A DNA stretch of 64,000 nt, taken from the NCBI RefSeq assembly GCF_020510705.1, contig NZ_CP075184.1, positions 124,001-188,000 on the forward strand. The letters are read 5' to 3'. The translations under genes were made by a program, and so were the position numbers. Of the stretch, positions 36,837-45,360 are shown piece after piece; positions within the stretch are counted from its first letter, which is position 1, and every line of letters starts with the position of its first letter. Below the pieces are notes generated by a model. The model made no database searches, was not told the origin of the DNA, and saw nothing but the letters and a program-made list of their open reading frames with translations. Source of the stretch: Acidovorax radicis (GTDB lineage Bacteria; Pseudomonadota; Gammaproteobacteria; Burkholderiales; Burkholderiaceae_C).

Positions 36837-36846
36837 GGGTTAACCC
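36837..36846. promoter_or_regulatory. GGGTTAACCC palindrome, site 3
   Basis: Context TTAAGGGTTAACCCTAGTCC, ending 17 bp before the start codon of the FUSC-family gene. At this distance a bound protein would block the promoter or ribosome region. Confidence 0.5.
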
Positions 36847-36863
36847 TAGTCCAAGGCAATTCA

Positions 36864-39077
36864 GTGGATACAACCTGGAAACTCAGCTGGCAGCGCGCAC
36901 GTCACCACGAGGGTTTCACCCGCGGTGCGCGCGCTTTTCTGGCGCTGGCCATGGTGCTGGCCTTTGGCTGGTGTGCTGACTGGCAGGCCGAGCTGATGCC
37001 GGTGCTGTTGGGCGTGATTGCCAGCGCGCTGACCGAGACCGACGACAGCTGGCGCGGGCGGTTGCGGGCGCAGTGCTTGGCCCTGGTGTGTTTCGCCTTC
37101 ATGGCCTGGGCGGTCTGGGCCACGGTGTCCTGGCCCTGGGTGTTGATGGTGGTGATGGCGGTGTCGGCGTTTGCCTTCACCATGTTGGGTGCCCTGAGTG
37201 AGCGCTACCGCGCCATTGCTTTTGGCTCGCTGATCCTCTTCATCTACGCGGGGCTGGCCGCCCACAGCAGCCGCGAGGGGGCCGGCGAGGCCGTCCCCCT
37301 GATGCTGGCGGGCGCCGCCTGGTATGGGGTGGTGTCGGTGCTGTGGAACGCCGCGATGCCCCGCGCGCCCGTGCGCTACCGGCTGGCCCAGCTGTACGCC
37401 ATGCTGGGGGAGTACCTGCGCCTGAAGGCGTTGCTGCTCGAACCTGTGCGCGACGTGGACCTGGAGCGCCGGCGCATGGCGCTGGCCTTGCATAACGGGC
37501 GGGTGGTCGATGCCCTCAACGCCACCAAGGAGAGCCTGATCAGCCGCATGGGCCGGGGCACGCCGCCGCTGTGGCTGCAGACGGCCATGCACCAGTACCT
37601 GGCCGCGCAGGATGTGCACGAGCGAGTCAGCTCCTCGCACGAGCATTACGACCTGCTGGCGCAGTCGTTCTTTCACAGCGACGTGTTGTACCGCTGCCAG
37701 CGGGTGCTCACGCTGCTGGGCGAGCAGGCGCTCAAGCTGTCGGTGGCCATCGAGGCGCAGTCGGTGCCACAGCACTGGGGCGTCACGGCCCGCGCCATTG
37801 AAGACATGCAGGCCGCCGTGGCGTACCTGGAGGCACAGGCAGCCGAGGTTGCGGCGACGGCCAATAGCCCCACGACAGTTCCGACCCAGTCCCGGGCGCT
37901 GCGGTCCCTGCATGCGTTGGGTGACAACCTTACGGCGCTGGCCGGGGTGTTTGCGGGTGCGTTGGCGCTGCCTGACAACACAGCCGAGGGGGTGCTGGAC
38001 TATGCACTGTTCGACCGCGAGCCCCGCAGCCTGCGCGATGCCTGGGGGCGTGTGCGTTCGCACTGGCGGCTTCAGTCGCCGTGGCTGCGCCACAGCCTGC
38101 GCCTGAGCCTGTCGCTAGCGGCGGGTTTTTGCATCATGCAGGCCACTTCAGATCCACATGGCTACTGGATCCTGCTGACGATCGTGTTCGTCAGCCAGCC
38201 CCAGTACGCCGCCACGCAGACCCGCCTCATGCAGCGCGCCAAGGGCACAGCCATCGGGCTGGCACTGGGCTGGTCGGCCATCCAGCTGTTCCCGGGCGAG
38301 CTGGTACAGGCCGGGCTGCTGGTGCTGGGGGGCGCGGTGTTTTTTGGCGCACGGCACAGCCGCTACACGCTGGCCACGGCGGCCGTCACCACCTTGCTGC
38401 TGCTGAGCTTCCACCAGCTGGGCACCACCGATGGCGTGATTTCTGCGCGCCTGCTTGAAACCATCGTAGGCTGCGTGGTTGCCGCCGTGGCTTCGTGGCT
38501 GGTGCTGCCTTCATGGCAGTCGCGCCATTGGCCCCAGTTGGCCGCCCAGGTGCTGCAGACCCAGGCCCTCTACCTGCGGGAGATCCTGGCCCAGTACCAA
38601 AGCGGCAAGTGCGACCACCTGGCCTACCGCCTGGCCCGGCGCAACGCCCACAATGCCGATGCCGCGCTGTCCAACTCGTACAGCGCCATGCTCAAGGAGC
38701 CCTTGCGGGTACGGGGTAACGCCGATGTGGTGGCGCATTTCCTGTGCCTGTCGCACACCCAGCTCAACTACCTGTCGGCCCTGGGTGCCCAGCGCGGTGG
38801 CGCAGCGGCCCAGCCCATGGACGAGGCCACGCGCGAGATGGCGCAAACCCTGTTGGTGTCCCTGCAGCAGCTGGCGCTGGAGCTGGAGCGCGCGCAGCAG
38901 TCAGGTCGGGTTCGCAAGACCCACAGCGCCCCGGCGGTGGCCCAGGTGCTGCGCGAGTGGGGCACGGTGCCCGCTGCGCCCAGCGCGCACAGCCTCATGG
39001 CGGCGCAACTGCAGCTGGTAGGCAAGGTGTTTCCGCAACTCCAGGCGCACGCGCGCCAGTTGGTGACGGCGGAATAG
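36864..39077 (+). CDS. FUSC-family inner membrane protein (YccS/YhfK-like)
   Basis: 737 residues from GTG 36864 (CAAGG upstream). Two blocks of about five hydrophobic segments each (residues about 25-165 and 415-560) flank a soluble middle domain of about 240 residues. Segments such as LMPVLLGVIASALTETDDSW and GYWILLTIVFVSQPQYAATQ match the YccS/YhfK subgroup of the fusaric acid resistance/aromatic acid exporter superfamily. The protein probably exports aromatic or other acids across the inner membrane. The GGGTTAACCC palindrome just upstream suggests control. Confidence 0.88.
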   Translation: MDTTWKLSWQRARHHEGFTRGARAFLALAMVLAFGWCADWQAELMPVLLGVIASALTETDDSWRGRLRAQCLALVCFAFMAWAVWATVSWPWVLMVVMAVSAFAFTMLGALSERYRAIAFGSLILFIYAGLAAHSSREGAGEAVPLMLAGAAWYGVVSVLWNAAMPRAPVRYRLAQLYAMLGEYLRLKALLLEPVRDVDLERRRMALALHNGRVVDALNATKESLISRMGRGTPPLWLQTAMHQYLAAQDVHERVSSSHEHYDLLAQSFFHSDVLYRCQRVLTLLGEQALKLSVAIEAQSVPQHWGVTARAIEDMQAAVAYLEAQAAEVAATANSPTTVPTQSRALRSLHALGDNLTALAGVFAGALALPDNTAEGVLDYALFDREPRSLRDAWGRVRSHWRLQSPWLRHSLRLSLSLAAGFCIMQATSDPHGYWILLTIVFVSQPQYAATQTRLMQRAKGTAIGLALGWSAIQLFPGELVQAGLLVLGGAVFFGARHSRYTLATAAVTTLLLLSFHQLGTTDGVISARLLETIVGCVVAAVASWLVLPSWQSRHWPQLAAQVLQTQALYLREILAQYQSGKCDHLAYRLARRNAHNADAALSNSYSAMLKEPLRVRGNADVVAHFLCLSHTQLNYLSALGAQRGGAAAQPMDEATREMAQTLLVSLQQLALELERAQQSGRVRKTHSAPAVAQVLREWGTVPAAPSAHSLMAAQLQLVGKVFPQLQAHARQLVTAE

Positions 39078-39165
39078 CGTTGCGTGATGCGGTGCGGTGT
39101 GAGGCAGTGCGGATGTGTAGTGCACCCATCTACCTGCTAAGGCTACGAAGGCGGCCGCAGCCGCG

Positions 39166-39753
39166 TCATCGCGCGTGTTTGGCGAACTTGCCCGCAAAGG
39201 CCTGCGCAATGCTCAGCCCACGCTGCCCGGGCACGAGTGTGGCGGTCTGCCCGGCGGCGATGGTGCCGGGCCGGTCCACAGCCAGGTAGTAGCCGCAGCA
39301 ACCCGCCACGGCCATGGCACGGCCTGCCTGGGCAAAACCCATCACTGCGGTGAACTTGAAGCAGGGCTCGCGGGGCGCCGTCACACGCAGCACGCAGTCG
39401 GGGAAATGCCATTCGTCCCCGACAAACACGTCATGCTCCAGCGGCCCGTCGATGGTGAGGTTCTCGCCCAGGAAGCCCGGCGGCAGTGCTTCGTCGAACA
39501 AGCTCACCCCCCGTTCGCTGCGCTGGGTTTGCCAGAAGGCATAGTGCGAGGCAGGGTAGGCATACACGGCTTTACCCAGGCCGCCATGCACGCTCAGGTC
39601 GGCCTGTTCATCGCCTGCCAGCCCCAGCGGGCCCACAGCCACCGAGCCCGTGACCGAAGCCTTGCCGATCGCGGTGAGCACCGAGCGCTCACCTACTTTC
39701 AAGCGCCGTGCCGAGCCGATATTGACTTGGCGCACGGTGATGGTGGTGGTCAT
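39166..39753 (-). CDS. MOSC-domain protein (YiiM-like)
   Basis: 195 residues from ATG 39753, which overlaps the stop of the upstream flavin reductase gene (ATGA). GGLGKAVYAYPASHYAFWQT, GENLTIDGP and APREPCFKF are the YiiM/MOSC landmarks; the Cys in PREPCFK is the conserved MOSC cysteine. The MOSC family binds the molybdenum cofactor, and YiiM acts on N-hydroxylated purine analogues with help from reductases. Translational coupling to a flavin reductase fits an electron-supplied molybdoenzyme, though this partnership is inferred. Confidence 0.85.
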   Translation of the reverse strand: MTTTITVRQVNIGSARRLKVGERSVLTAIGKASVTGSVAVGPLGLAGDEQADLSVHGGLGKAVYAYPASHYAFWQTQRSERGVSLFDEALPPGFLGENLTIDGPLEHDVFVGDEWHFPDCVLRVTAPREPCFKFTAVMGFAQAGRAMAVAGCCGYYLAVDRPGTIAAGQTATLVPGQRGLSIAQAFAGKFAKHAR

Positions 39754-40274
39754 CACAGCGGGTGCTCGGTGTAGAACTTGCCCCCGTGGTACAGCAGGGG
39801 CGATGCGCCCTCGCGGTGCTCGCAGCGCTCTACCTCGCCCACAAAGATGGTGTGATCGCCCTCCTTGTATTGGCTGCGGTTGAAGCACTCGAACGTGGCG
39901 GCGGCACCCGCAAGCAGCGGGGCTCCGCTGATGCCGGGGTGGTGTTCCAGGCCTGCCCAGCGGTCAATGCCGCGTGTGGCAAAACGGTCGGCCAGCGCCT
40001 TCTGGTCTGCGGCCAGTACATGGATGGCGTAATGCGAACCGTCGGCGAATGCGGGCATGGTGCTGGCACCGTGTGACAGGCTCCACAACACCAAAGGGGG
40101 TGTCAGCGACACCGAATTGAACGAACTGGCGGTCAACCCGACCAGCTCTCCCTTCGCATTGCGGGCCGTAACAATGGTCACGCCCGTGGCGAACATGCCC
40201 AGTGCGTCGCGAAACTCGCGGGTCGAGAAACTCGGAGGCAGTGCAAGAACAGGGCGGGGAGGCGTGGGGTTCAC
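39753..40274 (-). CDS. Flavin reductase family protein
   Basis: About 173 residues from GTG 40274; a TTG at 40310 is another possible start. It begins in earnest at FSTREFRDALGMFATGVTIV, the typical flavin reductase-like (HpaC/RutF type) N-terminus, and continues with GLTASSFNSVSLTPPLVLWS and a C-terminal LLYHGGKFY. Such proteins reduce FMN or FAD with NAD(P)H for a partner monooxygenase. It is the first of two coupled genes with the MOSC protein and diverges from an alpha/beta hydrolase. Confidence 0.88.
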   Translation of the reverse strand: MNPTPPRPVLALPPSFSTREFRDALGMFATGVTIVTARNAKGELVGLTASSFNSVSLTPPLVLWSLSHGASTMPAFADGSHYAIHVLAADQKALADRFATRGIDRWAGLEHHPGISGAPLLAGAAATFECFNRSQYKEGDHTIFVGEVERCEHREGASPLLYHGGKFYTEHPL

Positions 40275-40377
40275 AAAAGCAGCGCGATGGTGGCGCAAGG
40301 GGGGATGCAACTATTATCGGGCGCTGCCCGCCACCGCGCTGTCGCGGGGTTTCCTTCTGTTTTCCACCCTTGACTGC

Positions 40378-41166
40378 ATGGCTGCTCTACCAACCTTCAC
40401 TTTGCTGGGCTCCGGCCACACCGTTTTGATGCTGCACGATGCCGATGGCGGCCATCTCACGTTTGCGCCCCAGGTGGAAACGCTGGCCGCCGCCGGTTAC
40501 CGCGCCGTGGCCTGGGATATGCCTGGTTATGGCTACAGCGCCCCCGTGGAACCCTACACCTTCAAGGCCTTGGCCCAGAGTTGTTTCGAACTGATTGACG
40601 CCCTGCAGTGTGGGCCGGTCACGCTGGTGGGGCACGGCATGGGGGCGATGGTAGCGCTGGAGGCCGCCGTGCGACGCCCAGCGCTTGCACACCGACTGGT
40701 GTTGTGCGCGGGCGGGCCCGCGCTGGACGCACAGTCGACGCAGGACTGGGTGGCGCCGCGCCTGCGGGCCGTCCACGCGCTCGGGGGTGGATCGACCATG
40801 GAGCAACTGGCACAGATACTGGTGCCGCAATTCATCGGTGCAGGGGCCTTGCCTGAGGGTGCACGGCTGGCAGAGCACGCGCTGGGCCAGGTGTACGCAG
40901 GGGTCTACCGGCGCGCGCTGGAAGCCCTGCCGACCTTCGACCGCAACGTGTCGGACTTTGTCCACCTGACCATGCCCACGTTGCTGGTGGCGGGAGCCCT
41001 GGACCGCTGTGCACCTGCCGCCGCACTGGAGGCCTTGGCGCAGGTGTTGCCCGACGCGCGCACGCTCGTACTGCCCCACGTGGGGCACTGGCCGCAGCTG
41101 GAAGACCCTGAGGGGTTTGACGGCGCTCTGCTGGATTTCCTGGCCCGTCAGCGGGTGTGGCATTGA
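40378..41166 (+). CDS. Alpha/beta-hydrolase fold protein with Gly at the nucleophile site
   Basis: 262 residues from ATG 40378 (MAALPTFTLLGSGHTVLMLH). The fold is clear: VLMLHDADGG (oxyanion turn), AWDMPGYGYS, then the nucleophile elbow LVGHGMGAMVALEAA, acid strand LLVAGALDRCAP and histidine loop PHVGHWPQLEDPEGF. The elbow reads G-H-G-M-G; the usual Ser (GHSMG) is Gly, encoded GGC, one base from AGC. Without a Ser, Asp or Cys nucleophile ordinary hydrolysis is not expected, so it may be inactive or use another mechanism. It diverges from the flavin reductase gene. Confidence 0.85.
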   Translation: MAALPTFTLLGSGHTVLMLHDADGGHLTFAPQVETLAAAGYRAVAWDMPGYGYSAPVEPYTFKALAQSCFELIDALQCGPVTLVGHGMGAMVALEAAVRRPALAHRLVLCAGGPALDAQSTQDWVAPRLRAVHALGGGSTMEQLAQILVPQFIGAGALPEGARLAEHALGQVYAGVYRRALEALPTFDRNVSDFVHLTMPTLLVAGALDRCAPAAALEALAQVLPDARTLVLPHVGHWPQLEDPEGFDGALLDFLARQRVWH

Positions 41167-41518
41167 GCGCTGCCACCTGTCACCGCAGGCATTTTTTTGA
41201 GCGACGCGTCTGATCGACACGTGCGCTTTAGAGGTCGGGGCGGAATGGGCTGCTGGCCACAAGGGCAGCCGCAGCAGCGCGGCTTTTGGGGCAGTGAAGG
41301 AATACGCCTGCCCAGCAGGCCCATCACACTGCCCAGCGCAATCATCGTGGCGCACCCCAGCCACAGATTCATCGGCAGCGACAGCAACCCCCAACTGAGG
41401 ACGAAAGTGGGTGTCAGGCGGGCGAGGGGCTCTGCGGCGGCGTGCTGCCACCCCGGCCACTGTGCGCCCGGGCTCGAAGAAAATAGGGTCTGTTTGCACA
41501 GGCAGGATCGCCGCCTCT
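41167..41518. other. Intergenic region of about 350 bp
   Basis: Between the hydrolase and the YdcF-like gene. A minus-strand frame at 41148-41387 (79 codons) has one hydrophobic stretch (MNLWLGCATMIALGSVMGLL) but overlaps the hydrolase end and has no recognised family. No hairpin or operator was noted. Confidence 0.35.
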
Positions 41519-42274
41519 ATGTTGTTTGCCCTCAAGAAAATTCTGTCAGCGTTGCTGCTGCCACCCGTGTCGAGCGTCCTGCTCGCGTTTGTCGGACTGT
41601 GGATTGCCCGCTATCACCGCCGCACGGGCCTCACCGTGATGGTGCTGTCGTTGCTGTCCGTGCTGGCGCTGTCGTGGCCGCCGGTGTCCGATGCGCTGGT
41701 GCGCAGCCTGGAGCGGTATCCCGCGGTGACCCCTGCACAGTTGGCCCGGGTGCAAGCCATTGTGGTGTTGGGCGGTGGGGCGGATATCGTGGCGCCGGAG
41801 TATGGGGTGGACGTGCTCAGCCGGGGCTCCCGCGAGCGGGTGCGCTATGCGGCGTACCTGCAGCAACAGACAGGGTTGCCTCTGCTGGCGACTGGAGGCT
41901 CCAGTGGTGGCATGCGGGCCGAGGCGCTCGTTATGAAAGACGTGGTGGAGCGTGATTTCAAAGGCCGGGTGCGCTGGACGGAGGCGCAATCGCTCGATAC
42001 CCGCAGCAACGCCGAACACTCCGCCGCCATGCTCAAGGCGGTGGGCATTCAACACATTGCCCTTGTCACCCATGGCTGGCATATGGTGCGTGCCACCGGG
42101 GATTTTGAGCGGGCGGGGTTGCAGGTGCTGCCTGCACCCATGGGGTTCAAGGGAGGGCAGGCCCGCAAGCTCTACCGCGCATTGCCCCGGGCGTCCGCCC
42201 TGGCCGACAGCAGTCTGGCCTTGCATGAATGGCTGGGCATTCTTGTGCAGCGCGGATCGCCGCGCGCGGACTGA
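41519..42274 (+). CDS. YdcF/ElyC-family membrane protein (DUF218)
   Basis: 251 residues from ATG 41519. Two N-terminal membrane spans (residues about 9-28 and 36-55) precede a periplasmic DUF218 domain: QAIVVLGGGADIVAPEYG, ATGGSSGGMRAEALVMKDVV, SLDTRSNAEHSAAMLK and VTHGWHMVRA. The domain resembles ElyC, which protects peptidoglycan assembly, and YdcF, which binds SAM in vitro. The role here is likely in envelope maintenance but is inferred from the family. It is followed closely by a convergent oxidoreductase gene. Confidence 0.88.
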   Translation: MLFALKKILSALLLPPVSSVLLAFVGLWIARYHRRTGLTVMVLSLLSVLALSWPPVSDALVRSLERYPAVTPAQLARVQAIVVLGGGADIVAPEYGVDVLSRGSRERVRYAAYLQQQTGLPLLATGGSSGGMRAEALVMKDVVERDFKGRVRWTEAQSLDTRSNAEHSAAMLKAVGIQHIALVTHGWHMVRATGDFERAGLQVLPAPMGFKGGQARKLYRALPRASALADSSLALHEWLGILVQRGSPRAD

Positions 42275-42279
42275 CAGGG

Positions 42280-42846
42280 TCAGGCCGTGGCCGACGCGAG
42301 CAGGAACTTGCGCGCCTCAGCGATGGCCTGCGCATCCGCCTGCACCGCTCCTGGCGGCCCCCCCTTGCCCCACAGTGCGCCGCCCCAGGTCATGGACAGG
42401 AACTGCGCACACAGCGCCACCGAGTCGATTATCGGCTGCGCCTTGGCGCGGTCGCCGCTGGTGGTGATGAGCGAGAGCGTCTTGGTGCCCATGGGCTCCT
42501 TGAAGGCCAGGCCGGGCACGCGCATCCAGGCGCTCCAGTGGTCCAGATAAGTCTTGAGCGGTGAAGGGATGCTGAACCAGTACACGGGCGAGACAAACAC
42601 GATGTGGTCGGCCGCCAGCGTGGCTTCCAGCAGCGTCTTCATGTCGCCCTCGGGCGGCGCGTAGGTGCCGGTGGTGTGGCGCTGGTCCACAAAGGGTGGC
42701 AGCGCCATGTGCGCCAGGTTCAGCCAGGTCTGTGGGCTTCCGGGCGGCAGTGCTTGTGCGGCCTGGCGCGCCAGCCATTCGGTGTTGCCGACATGGCCCG
42801 GCTCGCGGGTGGAGGTGGTGAGAAACAGGGTGTGGGGTGCAGACAT
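42280..42846 (-). CDS. NADPH-dependent FMN reductase-like (flavodoxin-fold) oxidoreductase
   Basis: 188 residues. A flavodoxin-like fold is indicated by TLFLTTSTREPGHVGNTEWL (phosphate loop) and ADHIVFVSPVYWFSIPSPLK, with TYLDHW typical of the FMN_red/NAD(P)H-quinone oxidoreductase families. These small enzymes reduce quinones, azo dyes or iron-sulfur partners using NAD(P)H. Genomic context (downstream of a convergent DUF218 gene and next to D-amino acid dehydrogenase) gives no specific substrate. Confidence 0.82.
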   Translation of the reverse strand: MSAPHTLFLTTSTREPGHVGNTEWLARQAAQALPPGSPQTWLNLAHMALPPFVDQRHTTGTYAPPEGDMKTLLEATLAADHIVFVSPVYWFSIPSPLKTYLDHWSAWMRVPGLAFKEPMGTKTLSLITTSGDRAKAQPIIDSVALCAQFLSMTWGGALWGKGGPPGAVQADAQAIAEARKFLLASATA

Positions 42847-42893
42847 GCCAGGATCCTACCGGCCCGGGTTGTTGTCTGCAGCCCTCGGCTTTT

Positions 42894-44231
42894 TCAGGCT
42901 GCGACCACGGTGCGTGGCGCGCGGGGCGCCTGTTCCCCCAGAAAGCCGAAGTTCATGGCCGGTTGCTCTCCGCTGATGAGCTCGGCCAGTGCCTTGCCCG
43001 AGCCCGCGCCGTGCGTCCAGCCCAGTGTGCCGTGACCGGCATTGACCCAGAGCTTGCCCACGCGCGTTTGGCCAATGAACGGGATGTTGGTGGGCGTAGC
43101 GGGCCGCAGGCCGGTCCAGTATTGCGGATCGCCACCCTGCTCGGGCGTGCGGGTGTCGCACACGCCGGGCAGGATGGCCTCGATGCGGCGCGACAGCATA
43201 TGGCAGCGCGCGCGGGCCAGGGAGCTGTCGAGCGTCAGGTCCCAGCCGTTGAGCTCGATGGTGCCTGCCACGCGCAGGTAGTTGCCCAGGCGGCTCATGG
43301 CGATCTTCTTGCCATCGTCGATGGTGGAGACCATGGGCGCGCCCTCGGGCTTGAGCAGCGGGAAGGTCGCGCTGTAGCCCTTGCCGGGGTAAATGGGCAG
43401 GTCCACGCCCACGCTGCGCAGCAGCGGCGCACTGTAAGAGCCGCAGGCCACCACGATAGCGTCACCTTTCAGTATGAAGTCTTTTTTGCTTCCAGCGCTT
43501 AATTGGCGTGGCATAACAGCTACTGAATCAATAGCATTGCCAATTTTGTTCAGGCGCAGCACATCGTGGCCATAGAGGAACTGTGCACCGCGCGCGATGC
43601 AGCGGCGGGCCAGCTCTTGTGTGAAGACGCGGGCGTCGCCACTTTCGTCGGTGCTGGTGTAGGTGCCGCCGGTGATCTTGTCGCCATAGGCCTTGAAGGC
43701 CGGTTCGATTTGGAGCAATTCTTCGCGGCTGACCAGGCGGCGCTGCACGCCGTGCTTGCGCATCAGTTCCACCGCGTGGCCAGCGGCGTCGAACGATTTC
43801 TGATCGGTGTAGAAGTGGGCGATGCCGCGTTCGAGCCGGTTGTATTCGATGCCGGTGGCGCCGACCACCTCCTTCAACGCAGCATGGCTGTAGGCGCCCA
43901 GCGCCACGATCTGCGCTACGTTGCGCTCAAACGCGGTGTCGTTGCACTGGGCCAGAAACTGCAGACCCCAGCGCCATTGCTGCCAATCCATCTGTGGGCG
44001 GAACAGCAACGGGGCTTCCTTGTCGAACATCCACTTGAGCGCCTTCAGTGGCGCTTCGCGGTTCGCCCACGGCTCGCAGTAGCTCACCGAGATCTGTGCC
44101 GCGTTGGCAAAGCTGGTTTCTAGCGCAGCATCGGGCTGGCGGTCGATCACGATGACCTCGTGACCGCGCTCCAGCAGGTGCCATGCCGTGCTGATGCCGA
44201 TGATGCCGGCGCCCAAAACAATGGTTTTCAT
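42894..44231 (-). CDS. dadA: D-amino acid dehydrogenase
   Basis: 445 residues from ATG 44231; the frame is open ten codons further. TIVLGAGIIGISTAWHLLER is the N-terminal FAD-binding dinucleotide fold and LPIYPGKGYSATFPLL and GQTRVGKLWVNAGHGTLGWT are DadA landmarks. It oxidises D-amino acids, chiefly D-alanine, to keto acids and ammonia, giving electrons to the respiratory chain. Residues about 233-251 (AIDSVAVMPRQLSAGSKKD) look like an inserted loop coded by a diverged dispersed DNA repeat. A LysR/ArgP-type regulator is divergent next door. Confidence 0.92.
   Translation of the reverse strand: MKTIVLGAGIIGISTAWHLLERGHEVIVIDRQPDAALETSFANAAQISVSYCEPWANREAPLKALKWMFDKEAPLLFRPQMDWQQWRWGLQFLAQCNDTAFERNVAQIVALGAYSHAALKEVVGATGIEYNRLERGIAHFYTDQKSFDAAGHAVELMRKHGVQRRLVSREELLQIEPAFKAYGDKITGGTYTSTDESGDARVFTQELARRCIARGAQFLYGHDVLRLNKIGNAIDSVAVMPRQLSAGSKKDFILKGDAIVVACGSYSAPLLRSVGVDLPIYPGKGYSATFPLLKPEGAPMVSTIDDGKKIAMSRLGNYLRVAGTIELNGWDLTLDSSLARARCHMLSRRIEAILPGVCDTRTPEQGGDPQYWTGLRPATPTNIPFIGQTRVGKLWVNAGHGTLGWTHGAGSGKALAELISGEQPAMNFGFLGEQAPRAPRTVVAA
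43481..43535 (-). repeat. Dispersed repeat copy H, inside dadA
   Basis: Read on the minus strand it gives AGTAGCTGTTATGCCACGCC, then AATTAAGCGCTGGAAGCAAA, resembling copy B (AATAGCTGCTTGCGCT then AAAGCGCTGGAGGCCAAAAA). It is AT-rich relative to its surroundings and in frame. The match is diverged. Confidence 0.5.
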
Positions 44232-44351
44232 GGGGCGCAGTGTGCTCGACATTGCGTGCAACTAAAAGCAAAATTAAACTTCCTCCAAAAACATCAGCAC
44301 GTCTAATAAATTGCGATGCCGAGACAATACTTTTGCTGGAGTGAAAAACCC

Positions 44352-45263
44352 ATGAGTACCTACGACCCTGCCGCCCTGGAATGCCTTGCCGCCATCGTTG
44401 AAGAGGGTGGTTTCGAGCGCGCCGCACAGCGCCTCAATGTCACGCAATCGGCCGTTTCGCAGCGCCTTCGCGCCCTGGAGGCGCAGGTGGGCTCCGTGCT
44501 CATCGTGCGCAGCCGACCGCTCAGGCCCACGCCGCCGGGGCAACTGTTGCTCAAGCACACCAAACAGATGCGGCTGCTGCGTGCCGATCTGGAACGCGAC
44601 CTGCAGGAGCTGGCGCCCAGCGCACCGGGCGGCACGCGCGAAGACGAACGCATTTCGATCGCCATCAACGCCGACAGCATCGCCACCTGGGCCATGGGTG
44701 CGCTGCACGACCTGGTGTGCCAGCGACTGCCGCTCGAAATCATCGTGGACGACCAGGATTTCACGCAGGAGTGGCTGCGTTCGGGCCAGGTGCTGGGCTG
44801 TGTGACCACCCTCAAGCAAGCGTTGCGGGGCTGCAAGATGGTGCCCCTGGGAGCGATGCACTATGTGGCCGTGGCGTCAGCGAGCTACGCACAGGCGCAT
44901 CTGCCACAGGGTCTCTCTCCCCACAACTTCCGCGAGGTGTCGTTCTTGTCCTTCAACCGCAAGGACGACATGGCCGCAGAGTTCGTGGCCCGCGCATTCG
45001 GGCTCAAGCGCGTGGCGCTCAATCACCTGTTTGTGCCCGGCTCGGAAGCCCAGATGCGCGCCGTGGCCGCAGGCTGGGCGGTGGGTGTGATGCCCGAACT
45101 GATGGCGCGCAGCGCCATCGCCGATGGCAGCATGGTCGATCTGGCGCCGGGGCATTCGTTGCCCGTCCAGCTGTTTTGGCATTGCTGGAACCTGGAATCC
45201 GAGTTGCTCGATGCCCTTTCTGCAGCCCTGACGGGCGCCGCCGCTCAGGCCCTGGTGCACTGA
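44352..45263 (+). CDS. LysR-family regulator, ArgP/IciA-like
   Basis: 303 residues from ATG 44352. The winged-helix region YDPAALECLAAIVEEGGFER, then AAQRLNVTQSAVSQRLRALE and LRPTPPGQLLLKHTKQMRLL, follows the ArgP pattern (GFERAAQ.L..TQSAVSQR) rather than general LysR proteins. ArgP senses lysine and arginine and activates exporter and amino-acid genes. It is divergent from dadA with about 120 bp between, so control of D-amino acid breakdown or of itself is plausible. Confidence 0.85.
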   Translation: MSTYDPAALECLAAIVEEGGFERAAQRLNVTQSAVSQRLRALEAQVGSVLIVRSRPLRPTPPGQLLLKHTKQMRLLRADLERDLQELAPSAPGGTREDERISIAINADSIATWAMGALHDLVCQRLPLEIIVDDQDFTQEWLRSGQVLGCVTTLKQALRGCKMVPLGAMHYVAVASASYAQAHLPQGLSPHNFREVSFLSFNRKDDMAAEFVARAFGLKRVALNHLFVPGSEAQMRAVAAGWAVGVMPELMARSAIADGSMVDLAPGHSLPVQLFWHCWNLESELLDALSAALTGAAAQALVH

Positions 45264-45340
45264 CTGTCTCTGGCCTCAGGGCGATATTCAGCTGGCTGAA
45301 ACGTGAACGACGTGGCTGCATTCCAACTGGAGCATTTGTT

Positions 45341-45360
45341 TTTATACCGCAATGTATAAA
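45341..45360. promoter_or_regulatory. Candidate TetR-family autoregulatory operator
   Basis: TTTATACCGCAATGTATAAA has perfect 7-bp arms (TTTATAC/GTATAAA) around a 6-nt spacer. It ends directly before the ATG at 45361 and overlaps an earlier in-frame ATG at 45352, which argues that translation starts at 45361 or 45370. Confidence 0.6.

Noticed and set aside
41148..41387. 79-codon minus-strand frame with one hydrophobic stretch
   Set aside because: It overlaps the 3' end of the hydrolase gene, has no ribosome site or family, and its Cys/Pro-rich tail looks non-coding.
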